DNA of 64,000 bases, taken from the NCBI RefSeq assembly GCF_008180155.1, contig NZ_VSZS01000058.1:62001-126000 (forward strand). Reading direction: 5' to 3'. The DNA is from Neoaquamicrobium microcysteis (GTDB lineage Bacteria > Pseudomonadota > Alphaproteobacteria > Rhizobiales > Rhizobiaceae). The notes under the pieces were generated by a model, which was given only the letters and a program-made list of their open reading frames with translations, was not told where the DNA came from and made no database searches. Positions 25,291-33,304 of the stretch are shown here, piece after piece; within the stretch, counting starts at the first letter, position 1, and each line of letters opens with the position of its first letter. The position numbers were made by a program, and so were the translations under genes.

Positions 25291-26619
25291 TCATTCTTCA
25301 TCCGGGCGCGGCAGTCGTCCACGACTGCCGCGCCCGAACGTGTATCCGGTCTCGACGGCCTTGCCGCCGAACTTCGCGCGCAATTGGTCGACCGCTCCTT
25401 CCGCCAGCGCCCGCTTGCGTGACTGCACGTCCACCAGGTCGGGCGGGTCGGCGCGTCCGTCATCGGAAAGATCGCTGACGCCGATGCCAAGCAGGCGGTA
25501 TCGCGTGCCGTCGGTCTCGCGCCGCAGAAGCTCCAGTCCCGTAGCGAAGATGCGATCCGCCAGCCGCGTCGCGTCTGCGAGCTGACGGTTGCGCGTTTTG
25601 ATCCGGAAATCGGCGCTCTTCAGTTTCAAAACGACCGTTCGGCCTGCGATCCCGGACTTCTTCAAACGGGCCGACACCTGCTCCGACAGCGCCCGCAGGA
25701 TCGGGACGAGATCGTCGAACGTCGCCAGATCCTTGTCGAAGGTGGTTTCAGCCGACACGCTCTTGGCGTCGTGCTCCGGATGGACCTGGCGCTCATCCTG
25801 CCCGCGCGAGAGCCGGTGCAGCCTGTCGCCCATCGTGCCGTAGCGGCGCAGCAGTTCGTTGCGTTCCATCGTCTGCAACTGACCGATGGTGCGGATGCCG
25901 CCTTCCGCCAGCGTTGCCTCGAACGCCTTGCCCACGCCCCAGATGAGCGACACCGGCTTGTCGGCCAGGAAGGAGAGCGCCTCGGCGTCGCCGATGACGG
26001 AGAAGCCGCGCGGCTTGGCCATATCCGACGCGACCTTCGCAAGGAACTTGCAATAGGACAGGCCCACGGACACGGTGATGCCAACCTCCCGCTCGACCCT
26101 TCTGGCAAAGTCGGCCAGCACGAGTGCCGGCGGCCTGCCGTGCAGCTTCTGCGTTCCGGCGAGGTCGAGAAAAGCCTCGTCGATCGAGATGGGCTCCACC
26201 AGAGGTGTCAGCGCCTGCATCATGGCGCGCACCTGCCGCCCAACGGCCACATACTTTTCCATGTCGGGCTTGATGACCACGGCGTCGGGACAGGCCTCCA
26301 GCGCCTTGAACATCGGCATGGCCGAGCGAACGCCGCGGATGCGCGCGATGTAGCAGGCGGTGGAAACCACGCCGCGCTTGCCGCCACCGATGATAACGGG
26401 CCGGTCACGCAATTCGGGCCGGTCGCGCTTTTCGACCGCAGCATAGAAGGCATCGCAGTCTATGTGCGCCAGGGACAGATCGTAGAGTTCCGCATGGCGA
26501 GCGAGGCGAGGGCTTCCGCACACCTCGCAGCGCTGCTTTACGGCCCTTTGAAGGCCGAGGCAATCGCGGCAAAAGCCTTGTGTTGGATCGTTGACAGGCG
26601 TCGGCATGGATGCGAACAT
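25291..26619 (-). CDS. dinB: DNA polymerase IV with N-terminal Cys4 motif
   Basis: This is an error-prone Y-family polymerase for translesion synthesis. From the ATG at 26619 it has 442 residues. An N-terminal Cys-x2-Cys...Cys-x2-Cys motif (FCRDCLG and RCEVCGS) comes before the polymerase core, probably a small zinc ribbon found in rhizobial DinB but absent from the Escherichia coli enzyme. Catalytic acidic residues are in [13 protein letters not shown] and SIDEAF. The helix-hairpin-helix region and little-finger domain follow. The start is uncertain: ATGs at 26607 and 26640 are also possible and none has a clear ribosome-binding site. A long palindrome lies in the last codons. Confidence 0.93.
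   Translation of the reverse strand: MFASMPTPVNDPTQGFCRDCLGLQRAVKQRCEVCGSPRLARHAELYDLSLAHIDCDAFYAAVEKRDRPELRDRPVIIGGGKRGVVSTACYIARIRGVRSAMPMFKALEACPDAVVIKPDMEKYVAVGRQVRAMMQALTPLVEPISIDEAFLDLAGTQKLHGRPPALVLADFARRVEREVGITVSVGLSYCKFLAKVASDMAKPRGFSVIGDAEALSFLADKPVSLIWGVGKAFEATLAEGGIRTIGQLQTMERNELLRRYGTMGDRLHRLSRGQDERQVHPEHDAKSVSAETTFDKDLATFDDLVPILRALSEQVSARLKKSGIAGRTVVLKLKSADFRIKTRNRQLADATRLADRIFATGLELLRRETDGTRYRLLGIGVSDLSDDGRADPPDLVDVQSRKRALAEGAVDQLRAKFGGKAVETGYTFGRGSRGRLPRPDEE
25303..25336. repeat. 16-bp perfect palindrome at the dinB 3' end
   Basis: CGGGCGCGGCAGTCGT is followed after two bases by its exact reverse complement. It lies inside the last codons of dinB and 30 bp after the stop of the convergent L,D-transpeptidase gene. 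Neither side has a T-run, so it may be a bidirectional stabilising or Rho-linked structure instead of an intrinsic terminator. Confidence 0.8.
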
Positions 26620-26693
26620 AGAGGGAACAAACGTAATCATAGTCGATGCCCGCCGCGCCAACAAGACGGTGTGCGGGTAGGGAAGGAGGGGTG

Positions 26694-27287
26694 GTGACTG
26701 TTGTCGACGAGGCGACGGACGTCCTGCCATTGACGCCGGAGCGCTGGCCGCTTTTCGAGGATCTGTTCGGCAAGCAAGGCGCCTGCTACGGCTGCTGGTG
26801 CACGCATTTCAGGTTGCCGCCTGCCATACGCCGGGAGAACGACCGGCAGCGCAACAAGGATTTCATTCGCGCGCGAATCGAGAATGGCCCGCCGCCGGGA
26901 TTGCTTGCCGTTGCGGACGGGAAGGCCGTCGGATGGATGCAGATCGGCCCGCGTGCGGACGTGCCCGAATGGAACAATGCGGGCCGCGTGTCGGCGCCCT
27001 TGATGCCGGACGAAGCTGGCGATCCGGCAGTGTGGGCGATCTCATGCTTCTTCATCCGCAGCAAGGCGAGAGGCAGGGGACTGACCCACCGGCTCGTGGC
27101 TGCGGGCATAGGCTACGCGCGCGAGGCCGGCGCACGGGCGCTGGAGGCTTGCCCAATGGACCAGTCGAAGGATTCGCGCTCGATCGGACTTTTCGTCGGC
27201 TCGACGCGGGTGTTCGAGAAGGCCGGTTTCCTGCCGGTGGTAACGCGCAAGCCGGGCCGGCCGCTGATGCGGATGGAACTCGGCTGA
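26694..27287 (+). CDS. GNAT-family N-acetyltransferase
   Basis: This is a predicted cytoplasmic acyl-CoA-dependent N-acetyltransferase of 197 residues. The N-terminal part carries a Cys/Trp cluster ([10 protein letters not shown]) typical of one GNAT subgroup. The acetyl-CoA-binding motif A is [21 protein letters not shown] with the RGRGLT pyrophosphate loop, and motif B ends with [10 protein letters not shown] chose a GTG at 26694, six bases after GGAGG. It is divergent from dinB and converges on the HAD gene. The substrate is unknown. Confidence 0.88.
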   Translation: MTVVDEATDVLPLTPERWPLFEDLFGKQGACYGCWCTHFRLPPAIRRENDRQRNKDFIRARIENGPPPGLLAVADGKAVGWMQIGPRADVPEWNNAGRVSAPLMPDEAGDPAVWAISCFFIRSKARGRGLTHRLVAAGIGYAREAGARALEACPMDQSKDSRSIGLFVGSTRVFEKAGFLPVVTRKPGRPLMRMELG

Positions 27288-27302
27288 GGCTGCACGCGGC
27301 AG

Positions 27303-27956
27303 TCAGATACCCAGCGCCGCCGCAATCCTGCCGCTCGCATCGCGCCAGTCCTCTACCGTGACGATGCCTTCCGGCGGTGGAGGCAGAAATTTGCGAAGGG
27401 AGTTGTCGGCCATCAGATGGAACAGATGCGCGTCGGGGACGAATTCCTGTGCCGAGAGAAGGTTGTGCGGCATGTCATCGACGAAGGCGACCGGGCGTTC
27501 CGTCTCGCCGCGAAGACGCAGGATCGCCGGCCCCTTTGCCATCTCCGTCGTCAACAAGGGGTAGCACAGGCCAAGCTCGTCCAGATGCCGGCGGCGGATA
27601 TCGCGGTGGCGATGCGGCATAGCGGTCAGCAATACCACTTCGGCATCCCTGGAAATCGTCTCGATCGCGTCGGCAGCACCCTCGGTCAAGGTCTGCCACG
27701 CCGCCTGTGCGTCGAAGAAGGCGGCAAGCAGGTCGCTGACGCGTTCGCGCTCGGCCGCGCTGCCGGTCTCGACATGGAATATGTTGCCGTGCAGGCGGAA
27801 ATTGCTGAACTCCAGCCGATAGCCCTCCTGCTGGAGATAACGCGGGAACGGCCGGATGAAATCGAGCAGCACATCATCGACATCAAGCACCAGCAGCGGC
27901 CTGTCGTCGTGCGAAAGCTCCTCGATCTGGCGAAGGGTCTCAGGGTCGATAGTCAC
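27303..27956 (-). CDS. HAD-superfamily hydrolase
   Basis: This is a predicted cytoplasmic phosphatase of 217 residues. HAD motif I is LVLDVDDVLLDF with the nucleophile and acid/base Asp pair; motif II is VVLLTAMPH; motif IV is VAFVDDMPHN. The start is a GTG at 27956 that overlaps the stop of the DUF3572 gene by 4 bp (GTGA), so the two are translationally coupled. No ATG lies near motif I. The substrate cannot be assigned from sequence. Confidence 0.87.
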   Translation of the reverse strand: MTIDPETLRQIEELSHDDRPLLVLDVDDVLLDFIRPFPRYLQQEGYRLEFSNFRLHGNIFHVETGSAAERERVSDLLAAFFDAQAAWQTLTEGAADAIETISRDAEVVLLTAMPHRHRDIRRRHLDELGLCYPLLTTEMAKGPAILRLRGETERPVAFVDDMPHNLLSAQEFVPDAHLFHLMADNSLRKFLPPPPEGIVTVEDWRDASGRIAAALGI

Positions 27957-28270
27957 GTTGAAGCCTCGAAGCGGTCGTCGCCGAAGGGGAGCGCACGCAG
28001 GGCGGCCGAGACGTGCGCGGGTTCGGTCTGCGTCGATTCGCAGAACGCGGCAAGGGTAGGCTCGTGGGCCAGGATGAACTGCAACACCCCCGCAAGGAAG
28101 CCGGGCTCGCCGGCCGCCAGCCTGATCTGGCCGGCATCGATGCCCGAGAGTGCCAGAAAGCGCGGCAGCAAGGCGGGGTCGGACGCGACAAAGGCCAGCG
28201 CGGAAATCGCGAGCTGCTCGGCGGCGGCCGGGTCCATCTTGCCCAGTCGTGAGTGGGGCGTTCTGTTCAT
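27953..28270 (-). CDS. DUF3572 family protein
   Basis: This is a small helical protein of 105 residues belonging to DUF3572, a family found almost only in Hyphomicrobiales. The visible core is LAISALAFVASDPALLPRFLALSGIDAGQIRLAAGEPGFLAGVLQFIL, a repeated helical layout. Function is unknown. It is coupled to the HAD phosphatase gene by a 4-bp overlap and is divergent from divK, the same neighbourhood it has in other rhizobia. That suggests, without proving, a cell-cycle link. Confidence 0.87.
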   Translation of the reverse strand: MNRTPHSRLGKMDPAAAEQLAISALAFVASDPALLPRFLALSGIDAGQIRLAAGEPGFLAGVLQFILAHEPTLAAFCESTQTEPAHVSAALRALPFGDDRFEAST

Positions 28271-28422
28271 GCCAAAGCCTGTAGCGCAGGCAGCGCCGGT
28301 GCCGCAACCGGCGGTTCGACCGAGGTTTTCCTTTCGTCAATGAAATTGCGGTAGGCTGGAATGAAGATTCGTGCAGTGCGGATGCGCCGGAGAGCTGCAT
28401 CCGATCGGCAGACAGGGTGGCC

Positions 28423-28794
28423 ATGTCCAAGAAGGTGATGATCGTCGAGGATAACGAGCTCAACATGAAGCTCTTCCGCGACCTGATCGAGGCGAGCGGC
28501 TACGAAACGGTGCGTACCCGCAACGGCCTGGAGGCGCTGGACCTTGCCCGCGCGCACAAGCCCGACCTCATCCTCATGGATATTCAGCTGCCGGAAGTTT
28601 CCGGGCTGGAAGTGACCAAATGGCTCAAGGAGGATGACGAGCTGCACCCCATTCCGGTAATCGCGGTCACCGCCTTTGCCATGAAGGGTGACGAGGAACG
28701 CATCCGGCAGGGTGGCTGCGAGGCCTATATTTCCAAGCCGATCTCGGTCGGCAAGTTCATCGAGACGATCAAATCCTATCTGGGCGATGCCTGA
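28423..28794 (+). CDS. divK: Single-domain response regulator DivK
   Basis: DivK relays cell-pole information from DivJ/PleC-type kinases to CckA (via DivL) and PleD. The 123 residues form one receiver domain: acidic pocket Glu9-Asp10, phospho-acceptor Asp53 in the sequence [10 protein letters not shown], conserved Thr in the sequence [14 protein letters not shown], and Lys in the sequence ISKPIS. The sequence is almost identical in pattern to Brucella DivK. The start is the ATG at 28423 (a GTG lies six bases upstream). It overlaps pleD by one base (TGATG), so the pair is co-translated. Confidence 0.96.
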   Translation: MSKKVMIVEDNELNMKLFRDLIEASGYETVRTRNGLEALDLARAHKPDLILMDIQLPEVSGLEVTKWLKEDDELHPIPVIAVTAFAMKGDEERIRQGGCEAYISKPISVGKFIETIKSYLGDA

Positions 28795-30170
28795 TGACCG
28801 CTCGCATTCTCGTCGTCGATGATGTCCCGGCCAATGTGAAGCTGCTCGAGGCGCGGCTGCTGGCCGAGTATTTCGAGGTGCTGACCGCGCATGGCGGCGC
28901 GGAGGCGCTGGAAATCTGCGAGAACGGCAAGGTCGACGTGGTTCTGCTCGACGTGATGATGCCGGAGATGGACGGCTTCGAGGTCTGCCGAAGGCTCAAA
29001 TCCGATCCGGCGACCCAGCACATCCCGGTCGTGATGATAACCGCGCTCGACCAGATATCGGACCGCGTGCGCGGTCTGGAAGCCGGCGCCGACGACTTCC
29101 TGACCAAGCCGGTGAACGACCTGCAACTGATGACGCGGGTCAAGAGCCTCGTGCGGCTCAAGAACCTGACGGACGAACTGCGCCTGCGCGCGTCCACGAC
29201 TCGCAATATCGGTATCGAGGAACTGTTGAGCCGCCGCAGCGCGGCAATGGACGAGCAGGTTCGTTCGCTTCTGGTCGATACACGTCCGGCGGCGGCCGAG
29301 CGCATCGGCAAGATGCTGCGCGGGCGATGTGAACTCACGGTGACGCAGGATCCGCAGGCGGCCTTTTTCCAGGCGGCCGAAGGCGGTTTCGACTGCGTCA
29401 TCGTCTCGACGGACCTGGGCGACTACGATCCGCTGCGGCTTTGCTCGCAGCTGCGCACTCTCGACCGCACGCGTTTCGTGCCCATCATGCTGCTGGCCGG
29501 CGAGGGGGAGGAAGAACGCCTCGTGCGGGCGCTGGAACTGGGCGTGAACGACTATCTGGTGCGCCCGGTGGACCAGCACGAGCTGGTCGCGCGGCTGACC
29601 ACGCAGGTCAAGCGCAAGCGCTATAACGACCATCTGCGCGCCAGCGTGGCGCAGACAATCGAGATGGCGGTGACCGACGGGCTGACGGGCCTGCACAACC
29701 GCCGCTATCTGGACAGCCATCTGGCGACGCTATTCGAGAGAGCCCGAAGCCGCCGCCGGCCGCTTTCGCTGATGATTACCGACATCGACCGCTTCAAGTC
29801 GATCAACGATACCTGGGGGCACGACGTCGGCGATGAGGTGCTGCGCGAATTTGCGGCACGGCTGCGCAAGAACGTGCGGGGTATCGATCTCGCGTGCCGG
29901 ATGGGCGGCGAGGAGTTCGTCGTGGTCATGCCTGACACGGATGCCGAGATCGCCCAGAAGGTTGCCGAACGCATCCGCGAACAAATCGCGCAGGCTCCTT
30001 TCGCAGCCGGGCCACACGGTGCCCTGATCGACGTGACAGTGAGCGTCGGGGTTTCGGCAATGGCCGCAAGCGCGCCCGACACAGTCGAAGCGATGATGAA
30101 GCGCGCCGACGTGGCGCTCTACGAGGCCAAGAACGGCGGCCGCAACCGCGTCGTGGCCGCTGCCGCCTGA
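28794..30170 (+). CDS. pleD: Polar diguanylate cyclase PleD
   Basis: PleD makes cyclic di-GMP at the pole when phosphorylated. The 458 residues comprise receiver 1 with Asp53 (LLDVMMPEMDG), a degenerate receiver 2 at about 155-275, and a GGDEF domain with active-site GGEEF at 371-375. The inhibitory I-site RxxD is present as Arg362-Gly-Ile-Asp365, five residues before GGEEF, so product feedback is expected. The one-base overlap with divK fits the conserved rhizobial divK-pleD operon. Confidence 0.96.
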   Translation: MTARILVVDDVPANVKLLEARLLAEYFEVLTAHGGAEALEICENGKVDVVLLDVMMPEMDGFEVCRRLKSDPATQHIPVVMITALDQISDRVRGLEAGADDFLTKPVNDLQLMTRVKSLVRLKNLTDELRLRASTTRNIGIEELLSRRSAAMDEQVRSLLVDTRPAAAERIGKMLRGRCELTVTQDPQAAFFQAAEGGFDCVIVSTDLGDYDPLRLCSQLRTLDRTRFVPIMLLAGEGEEERLVRALELGVNDYLVRPVDQHELVARLTTQVKRKRYNDHLRASVAQTIEMAVTDGLTGLHNRRYLDSHLATLFERARSRRRPLSLMITDIDRFKSINDTWGHDVGDEVLREFAARLRKNVRGIDLACRMGGEEFVVVMPDTDAEIAQKVAERIREQIAQAPFAAGPHGALIDVTVSVGVSAMAASAPDTVEAMMKRADVALYEAKNGGRNRVVAAAA

Positions 30171-30393
30171 TTCGACACACCGTCAGGTGCTTGCGGTCGA
30201 AATCAATCGCGACGTGGTTAGAAATTTACCCTAATATTCGAGAATCAGGCCGGATAGTTAAGAAACTATTGATTTTCCTGCGATGTTGAGCGACTGTCGC
30301 CATGGGTAAGACGGGTGGGGGAAACGTTCCCATCCGTTCATGCAGACACCCCATGATGCTCAGGTCCGCCGCATCTCCTGGGTCCGTGGGGTT

Positions 30394-30452
30394 GGCCGGT
30401 CGGCTCTGGTGCATAGTGGCCTCCTCGTACCGCTGCCAGACGCCGACCGGCC
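30394..30452. other. Long hairpin in the pleD-rpmG gap
   Basis: The 438-bp gap between pleD and rpmG holds little else. Here GGCCGGTCGGCTCTGG (30394-30409) pairs with 30436-30452 with one bulged base; inside, AGTGG and CCGCT can extend the stem. Read on the plus strand the loop shows CCTCCT, an anti-Shine-Dalgarno sequence. Read on the minus strand it shows AGGAGG five bases before an ATG. It may be an sRNA or a translation-control element. Confidence 0.4.
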
Positions 30453-30552
30453 CCCTTTGCTCTCATTCTCATATGTCTGAACCGTCCAAGACAGCCGCAT
30501 CGTCGCGTGCAGGTGTCGGCATGCTCGCGTGAGATCGCGCCAGTGTTACGCC

Positions 30553-30586
30553 AAAAGAAAACGCCGCCCCGAAGGAGCGGCGTTTT
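30553..30586 (-). terminator. Rho-independent terminator of rpmG
   Basis: A 10-bp stem AAAACGCCGC / GCGGCGTTTT encloses a 9-nt loop. On the minus strand it is followed by CTTTTGG. It lies 23 bp after the rpmG stop and could also work in the other direction. Confidence 0.88.
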
Positions 30587-30608
30587 GCATTCTGCGAGGA
30601 TGAGAAGA

Positions 30609-30776
30609 TTACTTGATCTTCGTTTCCTTGAACTCGACGTGCTTCTTGGCGATCGGGTCGTACTTGCGCTTGGTCATCTTGTCCGTCATCGTGCGGCTGT
30701 TCTTGCTCGTGACGTAGAAGAAGCCCGTGTCGGCGGTCGACAGAAGCTTGATCTTGATGGTCGTAGCCTTGGCCAT
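30609..30776 (-). CDS. rpmG: 50S ribosomal protein L33
   Basis: This 55-residue ribosomal protein of the large subunit begins [20 protein letters not shown] and ends with [11 protein letters not shown]. It is the Cys-free form (C-minus), without the CxxC pairs of zinc-binding L33. The length and basic composition are normal. It has its own strong terminator and lies next to pleD, as in Sinorhizobium and Brucella. Confidence 0.96.
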   Translation of the reverse strand: MAKATTIKIKLLSTADTGFFYVTSKNSRTMTDKMTKRKYDPIAKKHVEFKETKIK

Positions 30777-30887
30777 TTTTCCTGTCCGCTATTCTTGAAT
30801 GGGGTCGCCGCATCGTTTCGGGCGGCAGCCCGGTTGCGGAAAACTCGCGCGGACACATAAAGAACGCTGGGCGAAAGTCAAGTCCGA

Positions 30888-32084
30888 TCAGGCACGAAGC
30901 TGGCGGCTGCCCAGCCGGAAGACCGCAAGAACCAGATAGAAGGCGAAGAAAAGCGCTATCGACCATGCGAAACCGTTCGGTCCGGCGACATCCATGCCGA
31001 TGCCGATCGCCTGCGGGCCGAGCAGCATGCCGATGCCGTAGCACAGCACGAAGGCAGCGTTGGCCGAGGCGAGGTCGCGCCCCGACAGGCGTGAGCCCAG
31101 ATGGGCGAGGCCGATCGTATAAAGCCCCGCGACGACACCGCCCCAGACGAACAGGATGGCGGCGCTGGCATGCCAGTTGCCGGCCGCATAGGGCAACGCC
31201 AGAACGCCCACGAGGCCGACCACGGCGCAGGCGACCAGAAGGTGACGTCGGTCGCGCATTCGGTCGCTCAACAGGCCCAGCGGGATCTGCAACAGGACGT
31301 TTCCGAGCCCGACCGCCGTCAGCAGAAGAGCGGCGTCTGCTTCGGAATAGCCGATGCGCGAGCCGTAGACGGGGAATAGCGCGAAGCCGCCGGTTTCAAC
31401 CGCGCCGAACACGAGGACGGCCGCCGTCGCCATCGGCACCATCCAGATGTAGCGGGCTATGCCGCTGCCCGAGTGCGTGGCGGGCCCGCGCATGTCGGGG
31501 CTTTCGCGCCATGCCAGCGAAACCGGCACGGCCGCCAGCATGACGAGCGCGAAGGTGATGCCGAAGGGAGCGAAACCGGCGGAGCCTATCTGCGCGAACA
31601 GGAACGGACCGAAGGCAAAGCCGAGCGACAGCACTGTGGCGTAGAGACCCAGCACAAGGCCGCGCCTGTGGGGCGGGGCGGATGTCGATATCCAGAATTC
31701 CGACAGGATGAACAGGACGGTGAGAGCGAAATGCAGAACCGCGCGGAGCGGGAACCACATCCAGAAAGCCGGCGCGAAATAGAAGCCGACGAAGGCGAAC
31801 CCGCCCGCGACGATCATGGCCAGCATGACAGGCACAACGCCGAACCGTACGGCCAGCGGCGTCGCAAAAGGGGCGGCAACGATCGACGCGATGCCCGCGA
31901 CGGCCGTGTTGGCGCCGATCATCGTCGCGGAGTGGCCGCGCGATTCCAGAATGACCGAAAGCAGCGGCACGCCGAGCCCGATGGCAATGCCCACCACGCT
32001 GATGGATGCAATGGCCGCCGAGATCGAGAGCCAGCGCATGGCGGCTTCCGGTTGATGCTGCTGAGCGGACGGCGAGGTCGCCAT
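30888..32084 (-). CDS. MFS transporter
   Basis: This is an inner-membrane major facilitator permease of 398 residues with about 12 hydrophobic helices. A conserved loop between helices 2 and 3 is visible (AVRFGVVPVM), with a matching loop in the second half (LLSDRMRDRRHLL), so both six-helix halves are present. It resembles YcaD/YfcJ-type sugar or drug exporters, but the substrate cannot be assigned. The ATG at 32084 was chosen; a GTG nine bases upstream is possible. It lies 31 bp after the NUDIX gene on the same strand and may be the last gene of the topA-rnr run. Confidence 0.88.
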   Translation of the reverse strand: MATSPSAQQHQPEAAMRWLSISAAIASISVVGIAIGLGVPLLSVILESRGHSATMIGANTAVAGIASIVAAPFATPLAVRFGVVPVMLAMIVAGGFAFVGFYFAPAFWMWFPLRAVLHFALTVLFILSEFWISTSAPPHRRGLVLGLYATVLSLGFAFGPFLFAQIGSAGFAPFGITFALVMLAAVPVSLAWRESPDMRGPATHSGSGIARYIWMVPMATAAVLVFGAVETGGFALFPVYGSRIGYSEADAALLLTAVGLGNVLLQIPLGLLSDRMRDRRHLLVACAVVGLVGVLALPYAAGNWHASAAILFVWGGVVAGLYTIGLAHLGSRLSGRDLASANAAFVLCYGIGMLLGPQAIGIGMDVAGPNGFAWSIALFFAFYLVLAVFRLGSRQLRA

Positions 32085-32115
32085 CGTGGTCACCTGCGGT
32101 AAGAGATGGAAAGCG

Positions 32116-32850
32116 TCAGAGGACGTCGCGGCAGAAGCGGTTGTGGCGCATGTAGTAGAAGGGCGCAGACCCGCCGGGCGAGAGCAGGGGGTCTTCCTTC
32201 AGCTGGCTTTCGAGATCGTCCAGCACGGTGCGGGTGATGGCGGGCACGTCAGCGTTCTTCGCCTGAGCAAGGGGAAGCCACACGATCTCTTCCAACTCGT
32301 TGGTCGGGCCGCCATCTGCCAGTTCGACGGCGACATCGTCCTTGAAGGCTGCAAGAAAGCGGGTGTCGAAGCGACGCACGCGACCGGGCGGGGTGATTGC
32401 GCGGGCAACGAAGCGCAGGGCTTCCAGCGAGGGACGGACGCCGTGGTCGGCAAAGCCCTGCCAGTCGGCCTTTGATGTCGCGAATGCGCCTTTTCGCCCA
32501 ATAAGGAGGCCGGCTTCCTCGTAGGTCTCGCGCACGGCCGAAAGGGCGATCGCGCGTGCGCGGGCCGTGCTGGTGCGCTTTCCCACAAGTTTGCATTCGA
32601 CGTCGGGATGGAGCCCCGTCACTACCGGTATGCGGCTGTCGGCTGGATCAGTGCGCCCGCCCGGAAACACGAACTTGCCGGGCATAAACGCGTGACGCAT
32701 GTGGCGACGGCCCATCAGCACGCGGAATTCCCCGCCGACGCGGTCGAGCAGGATGAGGGTCGCGGCGTCGCGCGGACGCTTCGGCCCGACGCCCAGCGCG
32801 AAGTCCTTGTTTTCGACTTTATCGACTTCGGCGCGCGTCATGCCTTCCAT
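32116..32850 (-). CDS. NUDIX hydrolase
   Basis: This is a predicted cytoplasmic nucleoside-diphosphate-X hydrolase of 244 residues. The Nudix box is split by an insertion of about 35 residues: the first Gly-Gly is in KFVFPGGRTDPAD and the catalytic helix is SAVRETYEEAGLLIG with the REXXEE metal ligands. This long-insert layout is seen in the RNA-deNADding/CoA-like subgroup. The ATG at 32850 follows GAGGGA at seven-base spacing. It is 26 bp from the DUF983 gene, in the dprA-topA-rnr run. Confidence 0.9.
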   Translation of the reverse strand: MEGMTRAEVDKVENKDFALGVGPKRPRDAATLILLDRVGGEFRVLMGRRHMRHAFMPGKFVFPGGRTDPADSRIPVVTGLHPDVECKLVGKRTSTARARAIALSAVRETYEEAGLLIGRKGAFATSKADWQGFADHGVRPSLEALRFVARAITPPGRVRRFDTRFLAAFKDDVAVELADGGPTNELEEIVWLPLAQAKNADVPAITRTVLDDLESQLKEDPLLSPGGSAPFYYMRHNRFCRDVL

Positions 32851-32876
32851 GGTGCGTCCCTCCACAGCCAAGGCTA

Positions 32877-33302
32877 TCAAAGCTCCGGGTGCGTTTCGAG
32901 GGCGTCGGGGGTTCCCGAAAAGCCATGCATCCTGAGCGCCCACTGCAAACCAACGACGGCGCCCTTGACCGGTTGGAGAAGTCCGATCGTCGCGACCAGC
33001 GTGAGAGGTCCCCAGATCGCCAGATGCTGCCACGTGGACAATTCGACCATGCGCTCGACGCCCATGAAGGCACCGACGACGATGTGGCCGACGATGAAGA
33101 TGACCAGATAGGCGGGCAGGTCGTCGGCGCGGTGATGGTGATATTCCTCGCCGCAGGCATCGCAACGATCCGCCACCTTGAGAAACTTGCCGAACAGACG
33201 ACCCCTGGCGCAATGCGGGCAACGGCCCATGAAGCCCCGCGCCATGGAGCGCATCAGCGGGCGATCGTTCTTCGCGGCCCGGCCATAAACGTGCTGTTCC
33301 AT
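32877..33302 (-). CDS. DUF983 membrane protein with zinc ribbon
   Basis: The product has 141 residues. An N-terminal Cys4 zinc ribbon (CPHCARG and CDACGEEYHHH) is followed by two membrane segments at about 62-85 and 95-115. DUF983 is common in alphaproteobacteria; a role in cytochrome oxidase biogenesis has been suggested from genome context but not established for this copy. The ATG at 33302 has AGGAG upstream. It begins two bases after the rnr stop, so it is co-transcribed with rnr. Confidence 0.88.
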   Translation of the reverse strand: MEQHVYGRAAKNDRPLMRSMARGFMGRCPHCARGRLFGKFLKVADRCDACGEEYHHHRADDLPAYLVIFIVGHIVVGAFMGVERMVELSTWQHLAIWGPLTLVATIGLLQPVKGAVVGLQWALRMHGFSGTPDALETHPEL

Positions 33303-33304
33303 CG

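Noticed and set aside
30226-30414. A 62-codon minus-strand frame with AGGAGG and an ATG inside the long hairpin.
   Set aside because: Codon use is not host-like and the site sits inside a stem, so I report the hairpin and not a gene.
32116-33222. A 368-codon reading of the NUDIX gene.
   Set aside because: The upstream part is antisense-frame noise over the DUF983 gene; the ATG at 32850 has a proper ribosome-binding site.
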